In this document: positions 22,071-35,200 of the stretch, in pieces
Layout of the letters: every line of letters starts with the position of its first letter
Numbering within the stretch: position 1 is the stretch's first letter
Notes under the pieces: generated by a model
The model's database searches: none
Seen by the model: only the letters and a program-made list of their open reading frames with translations
What the model was told of the DNA's origin: nothing
Assembly (NCBI GenBank): GCA_946807835.1
Contig: OX327697.1
Span: 18,052,001-18,116,000, forward strand
Source: Ailanthus altissimus
Lineage: Eukaryota; Streptophyta; Magnoliopsida; Sapindales; Simaroubaceae
DNA: 64,000 nucleotides
Reading direction: 5' to 3'
Translations under genes and position numbers: made by a program

Positions 22071-24480
22071 TGTTGAGATTTATTCTTACATGTCATCCTA
22101 TTATGTATGAATATTTAATTTTAGTATTTATACAATCCTCATTTCTAATAAAATTGTTAATATTATTAATTATTAAATAGTAAGATGCTTGCAACGTTTC
22201 AAATATTGTATGATCTGAAGGAGTCCATATCATGTCTAAAAGAGTTTAGATCAGTGTTAAGAGTTAGCAACACTGGAAGTTATAAAGGCTAAAAGTTAGT
22301 ATGTTATAAGAGTTAGTAAAATTTAAAGAGTTAAAACCTAATCTGAAATGAAACAAAAACCCGAGAATATATTAGTAATAATATAGTTGCAAAGAGTGTA
22401 AATGGTACTAGAAAATGTTATTATGCAAGTATGTTCTTAAACACTATATTCCTAATCTAATTTTATGGATGCGGGTCTATCGGTGAAATCCATTTATAGA
22501 GATCAGTGTATGTCTATATCTAAATATTCCAGATGGTTAGTCTTAGCAAACCATGAGCTTATTGAAAAGCTTGTATAGACTGAACAGGCTCACAAATACG
22601 TCCAATAGATATCTCATAAAATCGTTAATATAAAGTTTTCTCGAGTTGAGTAGTATTCGTAATCTTTTGATTTAAGCGCTACAGTGGGCTTGTGAGTGAT
22701 CTACCATACTTTGGTTCTACACATGTCAGAAACCTTTCATGATCTAACCACTGAGCATCACTAGGTATAGTTCAATGCTCATAGAGTTAGGTGTGCGTAG
22801 ATATGGGGTCCGTCAGCTTATATGAGTGAATTGTATATCTTGATGCTCCGAGATTATATTTCAAAAAGTCTTGTAGCCACAAGCATAGACCTTAGAAAAA
22901 TAGTTTTTGTAAAGATAAATAATATTGTAAAAGTATTTGTGGATATTATTTTTGGAGATACAAATCTAAAGATAAGATCACGGTTAAGCAAATAGAGATT
23001 TGATTGTGATTATCTATGTCTCTGTTCTTCTATAATATAATTGACGGAAGGATTATATGAATATGTTATAACCTCAATTTGTATGGTCTAATGTGCTATT
23101 TTGTAATATCTATAATGTATGTGCGGGGCATCGTTCATGAACTTATAGTAGAGTTTCATATGAAAAATCGGGCGCGGACCTAGAGAGTCACAATATGAAG
23201 TGTACTCATTGCGTACTAGAGTAGTGTAATGGATTGAATATTCGATTTAGGAAATTCCAGCAAAATTTAGATATTTAATTATGGATCCCTTGGGATGTGT
23301 ATTTATCGAGACTTAATTGTTAAGTATATCAATTAATTAACAAAAGTTATTGATAAATGATATAGTGACAAGTGGCATCATATAAGAAATTTATTATTTT
23401 AGTATTTATTTGATAAATAAGTGGATTATATTATTAATTTATCTATTAATAGGAAACATACATAATTAATAAGTGGTGTATGATTTTATGAATAAATAAT
23501 TAAACACATGTTTAATTGATTATTAAATGAAATAAATGCAAATAGTTATCATGTCTTTAAAATTCCGTAAAAGACATACCTATATAAATTTTGTATAATG
23601 GTATGGTAGGGGCATAAGCTATAATGCATTGAATAATTAAATGTTAAATATGATTCAATAGTTAGGTTTTTGTCTCCCACTTGATCAAAGTTGAAACAAT
23701 TTGTTTCAAATGCTAAAATTGAAATGGAATTACAATCATTTCAACTAGGCCAATATTGTGGACCAGCCATGACAATTAAATAATAAAAGTTGTATATCAT
23801 TTTGTTTTGGCTTAATGATTATGTTTTTTGGCAATCAAAATGAGAGAGACAGATGAGATAAAAAAAAAGAGGAAGAAAAAAGTTTGGAATTGGGTGTTTT
23901 TTCAAGTACTGATACAAGAAAACCATCTTGATATTTTTCATCTCTTAGGGATGGCAAGAGTTGCTTTCAAGAGATTTTTTCATCTTGTTTCTTCTAAGTC
24001 TGGCCATAGAGAAAGAAAAGAAAATTGTTTCAGTTTTTTAAGAGTTGCAAAATTCTTCAAAAAATAATTTTCATTTCTCTTTGAAATAAAATCAAAGTGG
24101 TTAAAGAATTAACCAAAGAATCAAAGTGTTTAAGAGTTAGACACTAATTGTTGGAAATTCTAATAAAAGTCACTATTCTAGATTCATAATCCTATTGGAT
24201 AGTTGTGGACTACAGATGTTCAAGAATACACTTTAAGGTAAACTCTTCACTTGACATTTGGAAGACTTGAAGATTTGTAAATCTACCTTCATTAGGTAAT
24301 TGTTTATTATTTACATGTTATTTTAGAATAATTGTTATATTTACACATGCTTATTATATATGTTTAATTATTTTAATTGAGTATATTTTTTTTAATATAC
24401 TTTCGCTACGTGTTAAAATTTTAAAATTACACATACACTCATAAATCACACACTCACTCAATAATATTTTAGGCTAAATT
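22071..24480. repeat. LTR-like non-coding block, end not defined
   Basis: It starts TGTTGAGATT next to the PBS, so its left part should be the minus-strand 5' LTR of the gag relic. The right part (about 22600-24440) has wording I associate with a plus-strand LTR, including ctagagagtcacaatatgaagtg near 23190 and tatactttcgctacgtgtt near 24395. It may therefore be two adjacent elements. I could not find the upper boundary or a target duplication. Confidence 0.4.
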
Positions 24481-26150
24481 TGGTCACACCTATCGAGGCT
24501 ACTCTAAACATCAAGAGTTTGTTAAATAGGTAGGGAACTAAGTTGCTGGGCCTAGAGAAGTCAAGGATTAGGCTTAGACCTTAAGCTTAAGGGTACTAAA
24601 ATCAGGACTAAGTAGTGGGTTTGTTGAGAATTACATAAAGATTAAGTTCCATAATGGGGGCTTATAGGACACAAAAAGATACAAAGTTAGAGGCAAGCGT
24701 TGGTGGGTGGTCAACAATGGTCCTCCGATGGTCAAGTAAGATAAAAGCTTAGTAATGAATGTTTTATAGCTTTTTGTCTTAAATAGAATATGAAGAAGAA
24801 CAAAGAAAATGTTTCAAACTAGAATGAGTGTTCTTAGTTTAATTTTGTCTTATTTGAATTCAAAATGGGAGATAAATCTTGAGTAGCAAGCTTGAAGATT
24901 TTCCTCAATAGAGACACATGGCTGCAAGCAACTAGAGAATCCCTCATTCCATATGGATATTTTGGAGAAATAAATAAGTTGGGCTTTTGGGTAATTATGC
25001 CCCATTGAAACTTGGAGTAAAATGAATTCTCAGATTGGTTACTTTTAGGAGCATCATCCTTGGAGTTTGATGAGTTACAGAGTCTGCATCCTAAGTTCTA
25101 GTTAGTACAGTGTTGAATTACCTCACCAACCCTATACAAATCTCATCTTTATGTGAGCAACGGAATAAAGGCCTATCAAACACTAAAGTAGAGATTTGGT
25201 AATAGTCTTTTTGAGATTTCTCCACTTAAGAACTTATCTTTAGGTTAATTGTCATGCATTGTGGCCTCCAACTAAGAATTTGATGGACTTGGTGATGATA
25301 TGGAAGAAGATAGGTTTTGTTGATGTGTACATCAATTATAGGGCCTAATGGTGATGTGACAAGTGGCTTGGTTTTAATAACGTGTTCTTAGGTAGTAAGA
25401 TTAAATGGTGATGCGAGTCGATGAATGGTTCCCACCCGACAAACCCCATAGGTTAGATTGTGGAGGCTAATGGACTTGCACTAGTACTGAGCTTATTAGG
25501 ATGGCATTTAATTAGACCAGAATACCCTTCAATGAAACTGAGCCTAAAGGCTCGAATAGGCCTTAAACTAAAGCTAAAGTATCGCCTCATTCTCACCCCT
25601 CTCTCTTTTTCATGCAAAATAAGAGTGTACTATATGAAAAGAGGAAAAATAATTCCCTTAATTCTTGAAGTGGAAAAGCCATCATTAAGCACTTATTAGC
25701 CTTAGTGACAATGATGGTAAATATAGAGCTTTGTCTTCCAACTGCAAAAGCTGTTGATTATCAGATTCATGATAAACCCTTAATCTTTAAACTGTATGGT
25801 GTAAGATTAAGTGGAAACTAATAGCATGATGTTAGCTCGTAAGACAGAAAGGCTTCAAACTTTATGGTGGATATATGAAAAAGAATTTGCTTCCTTTAAC
25901 TTATTGTAAAGGGATATTGTGTTTGTAGCCTCTTTTTGTATTTTTATAAAACAAGAATTGTTTACCGCAATCATAAAAATTGATTGACTGTAATAATATG
26001 TCTACTAATTTCTACTAAAAATTTTAACATTTTAGGAAACTCTTCTAGCTAAAATCCAATTAAAAAGTAAAACACTCAAACCCTAATTATTAAAAAAGGA
26101 TAGTGTAGAGTTTAACATGTAGTAGAATACATAGAGTATACAAATTAAGC
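24481..26150. other. No recognised gene; slightly GC-richer transposon-like sequence
   Basis: The longest open segment (25460-25699, plus strand) has no family wording. Passages such as 24520-24640 and 25380-25600 are less AT-rich than their surroundings and may be old gypsy sequence, but I cannot support a domain. Confidence 0.35.
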
Positions 26151-26790
26151 AATGAAATAGATAATAATACAATCCAATTAAGAACAACAACCTAACCAAG
26201 AGCTAAATAATGTAGTAGAGATAATGCAAAAATATACAATACTAAGACACAAATACATGGTTCAGCAATGTGCTTACGTCCACAGTGGATCAATGACCTA
26301 AGTTTCTTTTATTTGATGCTTGATTACAAGGAAATTGATCAATGAATGATACAATTTAACTTTTGAGCTCTAAGGTTTGTTGTATAGTATTTCTCAAGTG
26401 TATTTTTGAGTTCTCGATCAATCTTAGGTATAATGGGGTATTTATATAAAGTTCAAAATACCTAAGCCTCTTAAAAATTTAAAATTTGAATTTTAGGGTC
26501 AATGAACAATACTATAAACAGTGTATGAACAGTATCAGCCCATGGCGCTATACATTCTACCAGCTAGTGCTGCAGTGCTGGAATCTAGCGCTTAAGCCTG
26601 AAAAATAAGCTTCCTATTTCCTGTGCTATCCCTGCCTTCTAAACATTGTTCCATTAGTTTCCGATCTCTTCTAAGCTTGTTTCTGACTCCAACTTGGTTC
26701 TGAATTATTCTCGAATTTGTCCTAAACATAACCATGACATTAAACATGATTTTGGATCACAAATTTCATAGATAATAAAGTACTAAATAA
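26150..26790 (-). repeat. Copia LTR relic, possibly a solo LTR
   Basis: The block at 26265-26300 (catggttcagcaatgtgctt, then acgtccacagtggatcaat) matches the LTR wording at 13085-13120 and 63325-63365 in the same orientation. A GC-richer island follows at 26530-26600 with catggcgctatac and agtgctgcagtgctgg, at the corresponding place in the LTR. No PBS or coding sequence is found beside it. Both boundaries are approximate. Confidence 0.6.
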
Positions 26791-27900
26791 ACACAACTGA
26801 ATTAATTTAAATAAAATTAAATGAAAATTTGTTGCTAATAAGTAAACAAATGCTATAATATATAAATTGTCTAAATTTCGAGCCTGAACTCAAATAAAAG
26901 AATAAATTGCAAACCAAGTCAAACAAGTATTCATATTAAACAAAAATTGAAATTCGTAAAATATGGCGATTACTCGCTAAAAGCATGAAAAAGTCGAGAT
27001 CTACAGAGTCGAGAAAAAAAAAAGAATCGAAGACACAAATATGAAGCACAAATTAAAAACATATAATAAATATAATAGAAACAGAAAACAACATTTACAT
27101 ATATGTGACTGGTAGTTGATGGATGAAAATCTAGTTTTTGGAAATTGAATGGATATATTTTGATTCTTGATTACCGAAATGGCACCTCATTTAAGGCAAT
27201 ACTTCCAATTTAGAGAGAATTTACTATTTACTCATTTAACTACTAAAAACTTTTATAGTGTTTGATAATATCCAAAGGCTCTTACGTCGTTATAACAATA
27301 ATAGTATAAATTAACTTTAAAGGGAATGATAATATTTTTATTTACAAAATTAATAATTGTTTCTATATCCAAATAGTAATAATGCACTGTATAAATAGTA
27401 AAATTAGCACTGTATAACATAATTTCAAATATTAAATAATATTGCGTAAATAGTAAATTTATATTACACTGCAAGTAATAACTTTTTTTACTTATTAGAT
27501 TAATATGATTGTTGATATTGAATATTTGCATTTTAACAAAAACACAGACATTCATATTAAATAATAATTCATAATATAATAAAATTTTAATTTATTTTTA
27601 TTAATTTTTAATAGTACAAGTACACTAATTTTATTGTTTACATAGTATATTTTTATTGTTTAATATTGTACATATACAATTATTGACTTTTAAAATAAAA
27701 AGATTATTATACTTTTCTAAAATTAATTTATGGTATAACAATTATAAGGACATGGAAGTTTTTAGATATTATTAAATATTATAATTTTTTGATAATTAAT
27801 AAATCTAATAGGGGGTAAATGACATTTACCCATTTAGAAATTATACATCCATTTAAAATTTAGCCTCAATTCTCCTCTCTCAAACACGATTTGGAAGATT
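26791..27900. other. Very AT-rich stretch, no gene
   Basis: The only long open segment (27253-27555, minus strand) is rich in Tyr, Asn and Ile, as expected from random AT-rich sequence. I see no supported feature. Confidence 0.45.
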
Positions 27901-27949
27901 GATAAAGAAGGAACATGGCAGTTTTTATTTATTTTTAAATATTTGGTGT

Positions 27950-28186
27950 AAAACGACACCATTTTCCTTTTTATTTTATTTTGCAAGTAAAACGGTGCTT
28001 TTTTTTCTTTTCATTTTGTATGCACAAGATAACGACGTTTTAATTTCATATCATCATAAAATGACATCATTTAAGATCTAAATTATTTTTTTAAAAAAAT
28101 AAAAAAATAATGTCATTTTTCTCTTCCAAATATACAACAGAAAAAACATGTTGTTTCATTGGAAATTAATGAAATGACACCATTTT
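27950..28186. repeat. Cluster of AAAACGACACCATTTT-like motifs upstream of AVT1
   Basis: Seven related words occur in about 240 bp: aaaacgacaccatttt (27950-27965), aaaacggtgctttt (about 27989-28002), ataacgacgtttta (28029-28042), aaaatgacatcattt (28058-28072), aataatgtcattttt (28106-28120), aaacatgttgtttc (28145-28158) and aaatgacaccatttt (28172-28186). They alternate in orientation around a core like ACGRYRTCRTT. The longer form is a known common plant promoter or intergenic word. I do not know its role here. Confidence 0.55.
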
Positions 28187-28393
28187 ATTGTGAAATAAAA
28201 AAATTAGTTACGTAAAAACAAATTGCCACGTAATAGCTATTTACTCAAATATCATTGTTTATAATATTATTAAAATGTATCGTATCACACTTTTTGTCAC
28301 AATTATTAATTATATCACTAAATTTTGATACACTTTATCATAAATTAATAATAACAGTATTTTGTGATATAATACGTTATTATTTTTTGTTAT

Positions 28394-28419
28394 ATTTTAT
28401 CATAAATTTATGATAAAAT
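28394..28419. repeat. Perfect 26-bp AT palindrome
   Basis: The half-site ATTTTATCATAAA is followed directly by its exact reverse complement, giving an uninterrupted 26-bp palindrome. The surrounding 28260-28450 sequence has more partly complementary ATCA/TGAT words, so this may be the centre of a decayed small inverted-repeat element. Confidence 0.75.
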
Positions 28420-29150
28420 TTAAATTTTATTAAAAAAATTTATCACAAAAGACTTATTTTATATTAGTATTTGCTTAGTTATTACTTCATCTTGTTAAAA
28501 CAAATCTTAAACTTATTTTGGCAGGAAGGATTGCTTTGTTTTCAAAATTAGCGCTAAATAGTTAAATAATGCACGGAGAATAACTGCAAACAGGGCTAAA
28601 ATTAAATGATTCTCGTAATGTTCTACACGCAACCCTTGGGAATCCTAGCACAACTTTCGAGAGGAATCGAGATCTTTACCCTTTTTAAAATATCATTTTC
28701 TGACTGAGTACGACTCACTGTCGTGTTCTATTTTACTTCTTTCTTTTTTATGGAAAAAAAATTAAAATAAAGTCTGGTGACACTATCTCAATCATATTAG
28801 ACAATGTCTCTGCATATTCGCTTGAATCGATGCAAAACTGAATATAAGGATATCAAAATTTCACGATACAAAACAAAATCTTCACTTGTGTACCTGCGCA
28901 TTGTCCAATCTCAGCCGCCCAAATCCCCTAAAATCATGCGGAAAAAAAACAGCTAATTTGTTTCAGTTTCCAAATTAACGGCTTACTTATTCTCTGGGTT
29001 GGGTTTTTCACACAATATTAATAGTAAATACTAATAATAGCTGTAAATGATTAAATTGTGTAATTTTTAAAATTATTAGTATATTATTTTACCGCCTAAC
29101 AAATTATTTAGAGTAGAAATTTTTGGAACAACATTTTGAAGGTTTTACAC

Positions 29151-29185
29151 ATATATATACCGATTTGTGTTGTGCGTATATATAG
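29151..29185 (+). promoter_or_regulatory. Candidate TATA boxes of AVT1-like
   Basis: Two TATA-like words precede the start codon: atatatata (29151-29159) and tatatatag (29177-29185). The first would give a leader of about 35 nt before the ATG at 29218. The second is 33 nt from the ATG and would leave almost no leader. Assignment is by position only. Confidence 0.4.
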
Positions 29186-29217
29186 CTTTGCTAGGATAAG
29201 GACCGAGTAGTGTTATT

Positions 29218-32200
29218 ATGGCTGAGAGTATGACGGATAAAGAGAGAAGAGAAGAGTTCTTCTTGGAAAAAGATGATGGTGATGATGAAGAACAAGATAT
29301 TGAAGTGAATATGAATAGTGGCGGCAGCAGTGATGAAGAAGAAGAAGAAGAAGACGGAGGTAGGAGCTTTTCTCTGCAATATTGGCCCCGCAGTTACAGG
29401 TAACTTCCACTTCACTTTTGTGTTATACCACTTCTCTTGGATTTCTGCACACAGCTGTTTTGAGCTATAGTTTCAAATTTGAGTTTCAAAACGTATGCAC
29501 TAGATAAATACTATAAATGTTATTACTTTTTAATTATTTAAATTTTCATTTCATTTCTGGAATTCAGTCTTAATGGTGATATTATTTTTGTACAATTCGC
29601 TTGCATTCCAAGATTCACATTAAAGCTGGTGTGGCTTCTGCAGTTATGTATTGTTAGTTCCAGATCTATATGAAGAAGTATCAGGGTAGCATTGCATACC
29701 CATGAAGCTTGTCTTGTCTTCTCTTTTTTTAAAAGTATTTGTCAAACTCTACTAGTTTTTGAATAGGTAAAAATACATTTAGCTGGGATCTTAACCGAGT
29801 TGTGTCCAGTGCTGCAATTTTCTCTCTTTATTTTGAGGGAAGATTTTCATGAAGCCTCTTGATTTCATTTGCCAAGAAATTCTCAAAATTTTTGCTTCAC
29901 ATAAAGATAAAGATATCCACAAAGTTTGACTTGTTGGAACAAATGCTGCTTGAAGTGATTCTTTTTTTAATGCTTTTTGTGCCAACTAACTTTCATCCAA
30001 GTATTTGTCTTTAACTTGTTTGGACCGAGCCCTTTCTCTCTTTACTTTTGTCTTCTGTTCTGTATTATTGGAGTTTAACTTGATTGAATAGTTGTTCAAT
30101 GTGGATTGCATTATCAACCGGTAATTCATTAAAGATGTAGAAGCTCGTCCTGACCTCAGATTGTCTGTATTATTCACAGTGGATAAACTATCAGTGTAAG
30201 TAATATTTTGTTAAAGTAAATCTGGACAAATGGAAGCTTGGCGACATAAATAAGAGAACCAGTTCAAAATTTTATTAGTTGTGAAAAGTAGGAATCTACA
30301 GGTCCTTAGCATTAACTTATTTTACTCTATTAAATCTTATATATAGAGTGTCAAGTTTTCCAGCAGTTGAAGAGAGGAAATGGGGAAATAGACTAAAAAG
30401 AGGAAGACTACTTTGCATCAGATCTCCTTCTTGTTTTTCATGATAACGCAAAGAAGATATGCAGTCTTATAACTAGATTATATTAAAATATTTTGTCTCG
30501 GGCAATTTATGGCCAAATGGGATGAGGATATAGTTGCTTTGGTATGACAGGTGATGGAGTGCTACTGTTTTTGTTTTTCCTTTAAAGCGCATAATGAACT
30601 TTCTTCTCAGAAGCACCTATAATTTAATTCTTTTGATGAGAACATGAGACGATTCATCTTGTGCTTTGTTTACTTGTTCTTCTTAGCTATAGCATTTAAG
30701 TTTCTTCATGCCATGAGAAAGCTCATCTTTTATGCTCTGTTTACTTATTTCTTTTTGCAATAGCATTTTGCTAAGTGATGTAAAGTTAGTACAAAATGTC
30801 CTACCTTTAGTTTTTCTTAGAATATGGCAACTTAATGGCAATAAATGGTTGAGGTGCTTGTTGATAAGAAATATCATTCTGTGAAAATTTTAAAGCAATT
30901 TCATCTGCTGTCGTTCCTATTATGTGGACAAGAAGGTTTTGCATTCGTCGAATTGGAGATCACAAGACATATTGCATAGAGTGCATGTTAAGGGGAATTT
31001 ATTAGTCAGAACATCCTTAGGATCCATTTCTAATTGCATCTATCTTTTATATTCCCAGAAATGATAAAAAAGGATGCAGCCTCCTGTAATAATTTTTTCC
31101 TCTGCTGGGCATACTTATAAGTAGAAATATATTAAATTTGGCTATTCAGTCGTGTAATTGTGAAAAGACTTTGGTTCAATAACTTCAGTGTTTGTGTCTT
31201 GTGTTAAGGGAAGTTGGTTGCTCTCCAAATCTAGTTGGCCAGTATATTTGATTCACTCTTTCAGTTTGTCAACGTCATATCTTCATGCATAAGCTAAAGG
31301 ATTTCAACATATTTTAATTTATAGTTTGGAGAACTAAACTTGAGGGTTGACACCTCAATTGAGAATTGGCTTTTACATACTTCTTTGTTAGATTTAGGCT
31401 TACAAACATGTCTGCAATATATAGAGCAAAGAAATTAAGAGGAAAAAACTACTATACTTGAGTAGATTCTAATCTATAATGTATCATGTTTATTTTAATG
31501 ACTCTGCACAGCTATAGCAAAATATAAAATTATACTTGTTGCATTAAAGAAATTTGATTAGAGAAAAGTAAGTTTGGAGCCTTGGCTATGCATACGGAAT
31601 GCAATTGCAGTGAAGTCAATTTTTGAAAGAGTGGTTCTCTATTTTTGCATGTGACATAGCATTATTTTTTCTTAAAGTTCAAAACATACATGCGATATTT
31701 TAAGATTAGACCAGGTTAATATATAGTGCTGCCAAATTAAATTACTGATTGTACTCCTTTATACTGAATGCATCAAAGTCTCCACCTAATTTTCATGTCA
31801 GGGAGACAATTGATTCTTACACAATTGCTGCGTCACCAAATTTTGGGAACCTTCGACCTTCACCAAATATTAGATATTCGAGCTTTCTCAGTCAAAATAG
31901 AAGTAATTTAGACCTGGATGCAAAATCCCCTTTGTTGTCTGAATATGACAAGATTTATCAAAAGGAAGAGTTGGATAGGATCTCTAGAAATCAATCAACA
32001 TGGTCAGAGAAAGCATCATTTCATAAGCAACTCACTGGAGAATTACCCATTTCTTATGGTTGCAGCTTCACTCAAACTGTCTTTAATGGTAAGCTTTATC
32101 ATTTAATTGCTTCCTTTTGCCTTGATTGCTGACATCTTTTATTCCTAACTGCATTTTACATGTCTAAAAATTATAAATAAAGTTTATGATGATTTTACAT

Positions 32201-35200
32201 AGCATAGAAACTGGCAATGGTGATTCATAAAAATTTGGGATAATTTTACAAGTACTTGTGTATTCATCTTATTTGTGTTTGAAATTTAAGGTTATCAAAT
32301 ATCAAATAAAAGAAGAAAGTGTTAACTTTAAATTAAAAACTGGTGGAACATTATGCATAATTTTGTTATTTAATTATTTAACATTTTTTTTGGGGTTGAT
32401 TTTGGTATGTTGTTTGCTTTGGGCAGGAATTAATGTGATGGCTGGAGTTGGACTTCTTTCGACTTCTTATACAGTGAAAGAAGCAGGATGGGCAAGTTTG
32501 GTAGTGCTTCTTGTTTTTGCAATTGTCTGTTGTTATACAGCTTCTCTCATGAGACATTGTTTTGAGAGCAAGGAAGGCATTATGACCTATCCAGATATAG
32601 GTGAAGCTGCATTTGGCAAATATGGACGTCTTGTGATATCAGTATGTTGGTAACTTCAAGTGGCAGTATGGTCAAATGTTGGCCAGATGGCACTAATGAT
32701 AATTTTCTGTCTTTATTATTCATCATGGTTCAGCTTGGCACCATTCTATTCAATTAATTTTGTATTATCATGATTTAGTTGTAGTTGGTCCCGGTAATTC
32801 TTTTGTTAGGTTGGTTAATTGTGCACTTCAAATGAGATATGTCTGTCCAATCTTGTTTTGATATTGAGTTGCAATCTATTTTCTGGAAGTTTTCTCTAGG
32901 ATGTGGTGGAAATGGGAATGTAATGCCACACATCATCTATTAATTCTTTTGTTCATTGTTCAGTTGTTTGTATTCGTCATTCTTACACAAGTGTTTTTGG
33001 ATTTTGCTTCAGGTAATTCTGTACACAGAATTATACGTAAGTGAAACACTGCACAAAATCTGACATTCTTTTAACTATGTTCTTATAATTTTCAAGCAGT
33101 TCCAAGCAGACTTCTGAGATATCCTCTTCTTTGTGCAGTCATATTGTGTGGAGTTTATTATTTTGGAAGGGGATAATCTTACCAGGTTATTCCCCGGAGC
33201 ATCCTTGGATTGGCCTGGTTTCAAGCTGGACTCTATGCACCTCTTTGGGATCTTGACTGCTCTCATTGTTCTACCCACTGTTTGGTTGAGGGATCTTCGT
33301 GTGATCTCATTTCTTTCAGGTGTTGCAAACTTGTTTGTCAAGTACCTTTATGGTATTCAGGAAATAAAATGTTGATTATGCAAAATATATTTCGATCTTA
33401 ATTCTTTTTTTCTGTTTTCCAGCTGGTGGTGTCATTGCAACAATCTTGATAGTACTCTGTGTGCTTTTCCTTGGTACCACTGACGGCATTGGTTTCCATC
33501 AACCTGGTCAATTGGTGAACTGGAGTGGCATTCCATTTGCCATTGGTATATATGGGTTTTGCTATTCTGGACACTCTGTGTTTCCAAATATTTATCAATC
33601 AATGGCTGATAAGACCAAATTCACCAAGGCATTGATAATATGGTAAACAAGATTTTATGTTTTGGGTTTGGACCATATATTGTAACTGACTTCCTTTCCA
33701 TTGCTTACACATTGTACTTGCTGTGCAGTTTTGCATTGTGTGTTCTAATATATGGGAGTGTGGCAGTAATGGGATTTCTTATGTTTGGTCAAGGTACCTT
33801 ATCTCAGATAACATTGAATATGCCACCTCATGCTTTTGCTTCTAAAGTTGCATTGTGGACAACGGTAAGTATGAGATTGTGGATTCTCAGTTGGATTGTA
33901 AAAGTAGAATGCTTTTCTTCTTTGTTTGGGAGGGCTTCAGGTTAATATAACATTGGTCCTAAGCTTGTCTACGTTGTTGTTTTCAGGTTATCAACCCTTT
34001 CACTAAATATCCTTTGGGAATTAACATTGAGTAATAAATTCTATTGGTGAAGAAGGTTTTATTTTTTTTCCTTAACTTTGAACAAATATGCGCTCTTGAT
34101 GAATCCATTGGCCAGGAGTATAGAAGAGCTGCTGCCTGCTCGACTTTCAAATAGTTACTGGTGTTTCATTCTCCTAAGGACTGCACTTGTCATTTCTTCT
34201 GTTTTTGCTGCTTTTCTTCTCCCATTTTTTGGTAATTTTCTGAACTTGGTTTTGATTGAATGGGTTACTTTTTGTTTTATCCATGTCTTGGGAAATATAT
34301 ATGTTTCTGGCAGTAAGCTTCTCTACCATATCCTGTTATTATCATTTGTTCAATCTGTTATAAATTGCTCAAAGTGATAAACTCCTGCAATTAAATAATT
34401 GTTCTATGGTTTGTTACTTCCTATAGTCAGTGTTCAACCAATCAATGGAATGTGATCTGGGGAAACTATCGTTTGTGGTTTCATTAGTAATTATAGATGA
34501 ATCACTGAGGTCATATTAAAATTCTAAATAGTCACCTTGGATGATCATGCATATAAATTGATAGAACAGGGCAAATATACTTCCCTATGAATGTACCATT
34601 ATCAAAATAGTGTTAATTTAAACACTTTTATCTCAATATTCTTTTTTATAGAGAAACAGTTAATATAGAAGAATTTGTTCTATATTTTATAAAGATATAA
34701 AAATTTATGTGGTAATAATCCTAAATTATATATTGATCATCATGAAAACACTAACAAATACTTTGGGAAGGTTTAACAACAAGTCCTCATTTGGTATGGC
34801 CTCTTTATTGATGAAAAGAGCTTTTTTAATGTCAAAATTAATATTTATCATTTATTAATAACTTATTTCTTTATGTCAATTGGTTGAAATTAGAGCTTAT
34901 TGAGGAGTAAAGAAGTGTGTTTTATTTCTACTGGTGGAAATTTGGAATATTGGATTATTGTTGAATGGTGATTTTGGTAGTGAAAACTTAGAGTTGGAAA
35001 CAATGATTATTGGTGAAAGGTGACTTTTGGATTTCAATGGTGAAAATTATGTTGGAGTTTTCTAATTTTGGCTGGTAGATTATTGGAATGTCCTAAACTT
35101 TTGGGGAGGTTTTACCTACTTTTTTCTTAAAAAAATTATAAAACTTATTAAGCATGTGCTTAAATAATTAACAATGAATGTTAATTAATTTTATTATGAA

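Noticed and set aside
29191..29415. Minus-strand ORFs rich in His and Phe
   Set aside because: They are antisense of the GAA repeat in exon 1.
32258..32653. An open segment with its own ATG and many hydrophobic residues
   Set aside because: Its first half is intron 2 of AVT1-like and only 32427-32641 is exon. The ATG is chance.
34007..34083. A standard AT-AC reading of the U12 intron
   Set aside because: It gives ACT AAA AAT ATG CGC TCT TGA, a shift and early stop, while the AA end restores the family sequence KYALL.
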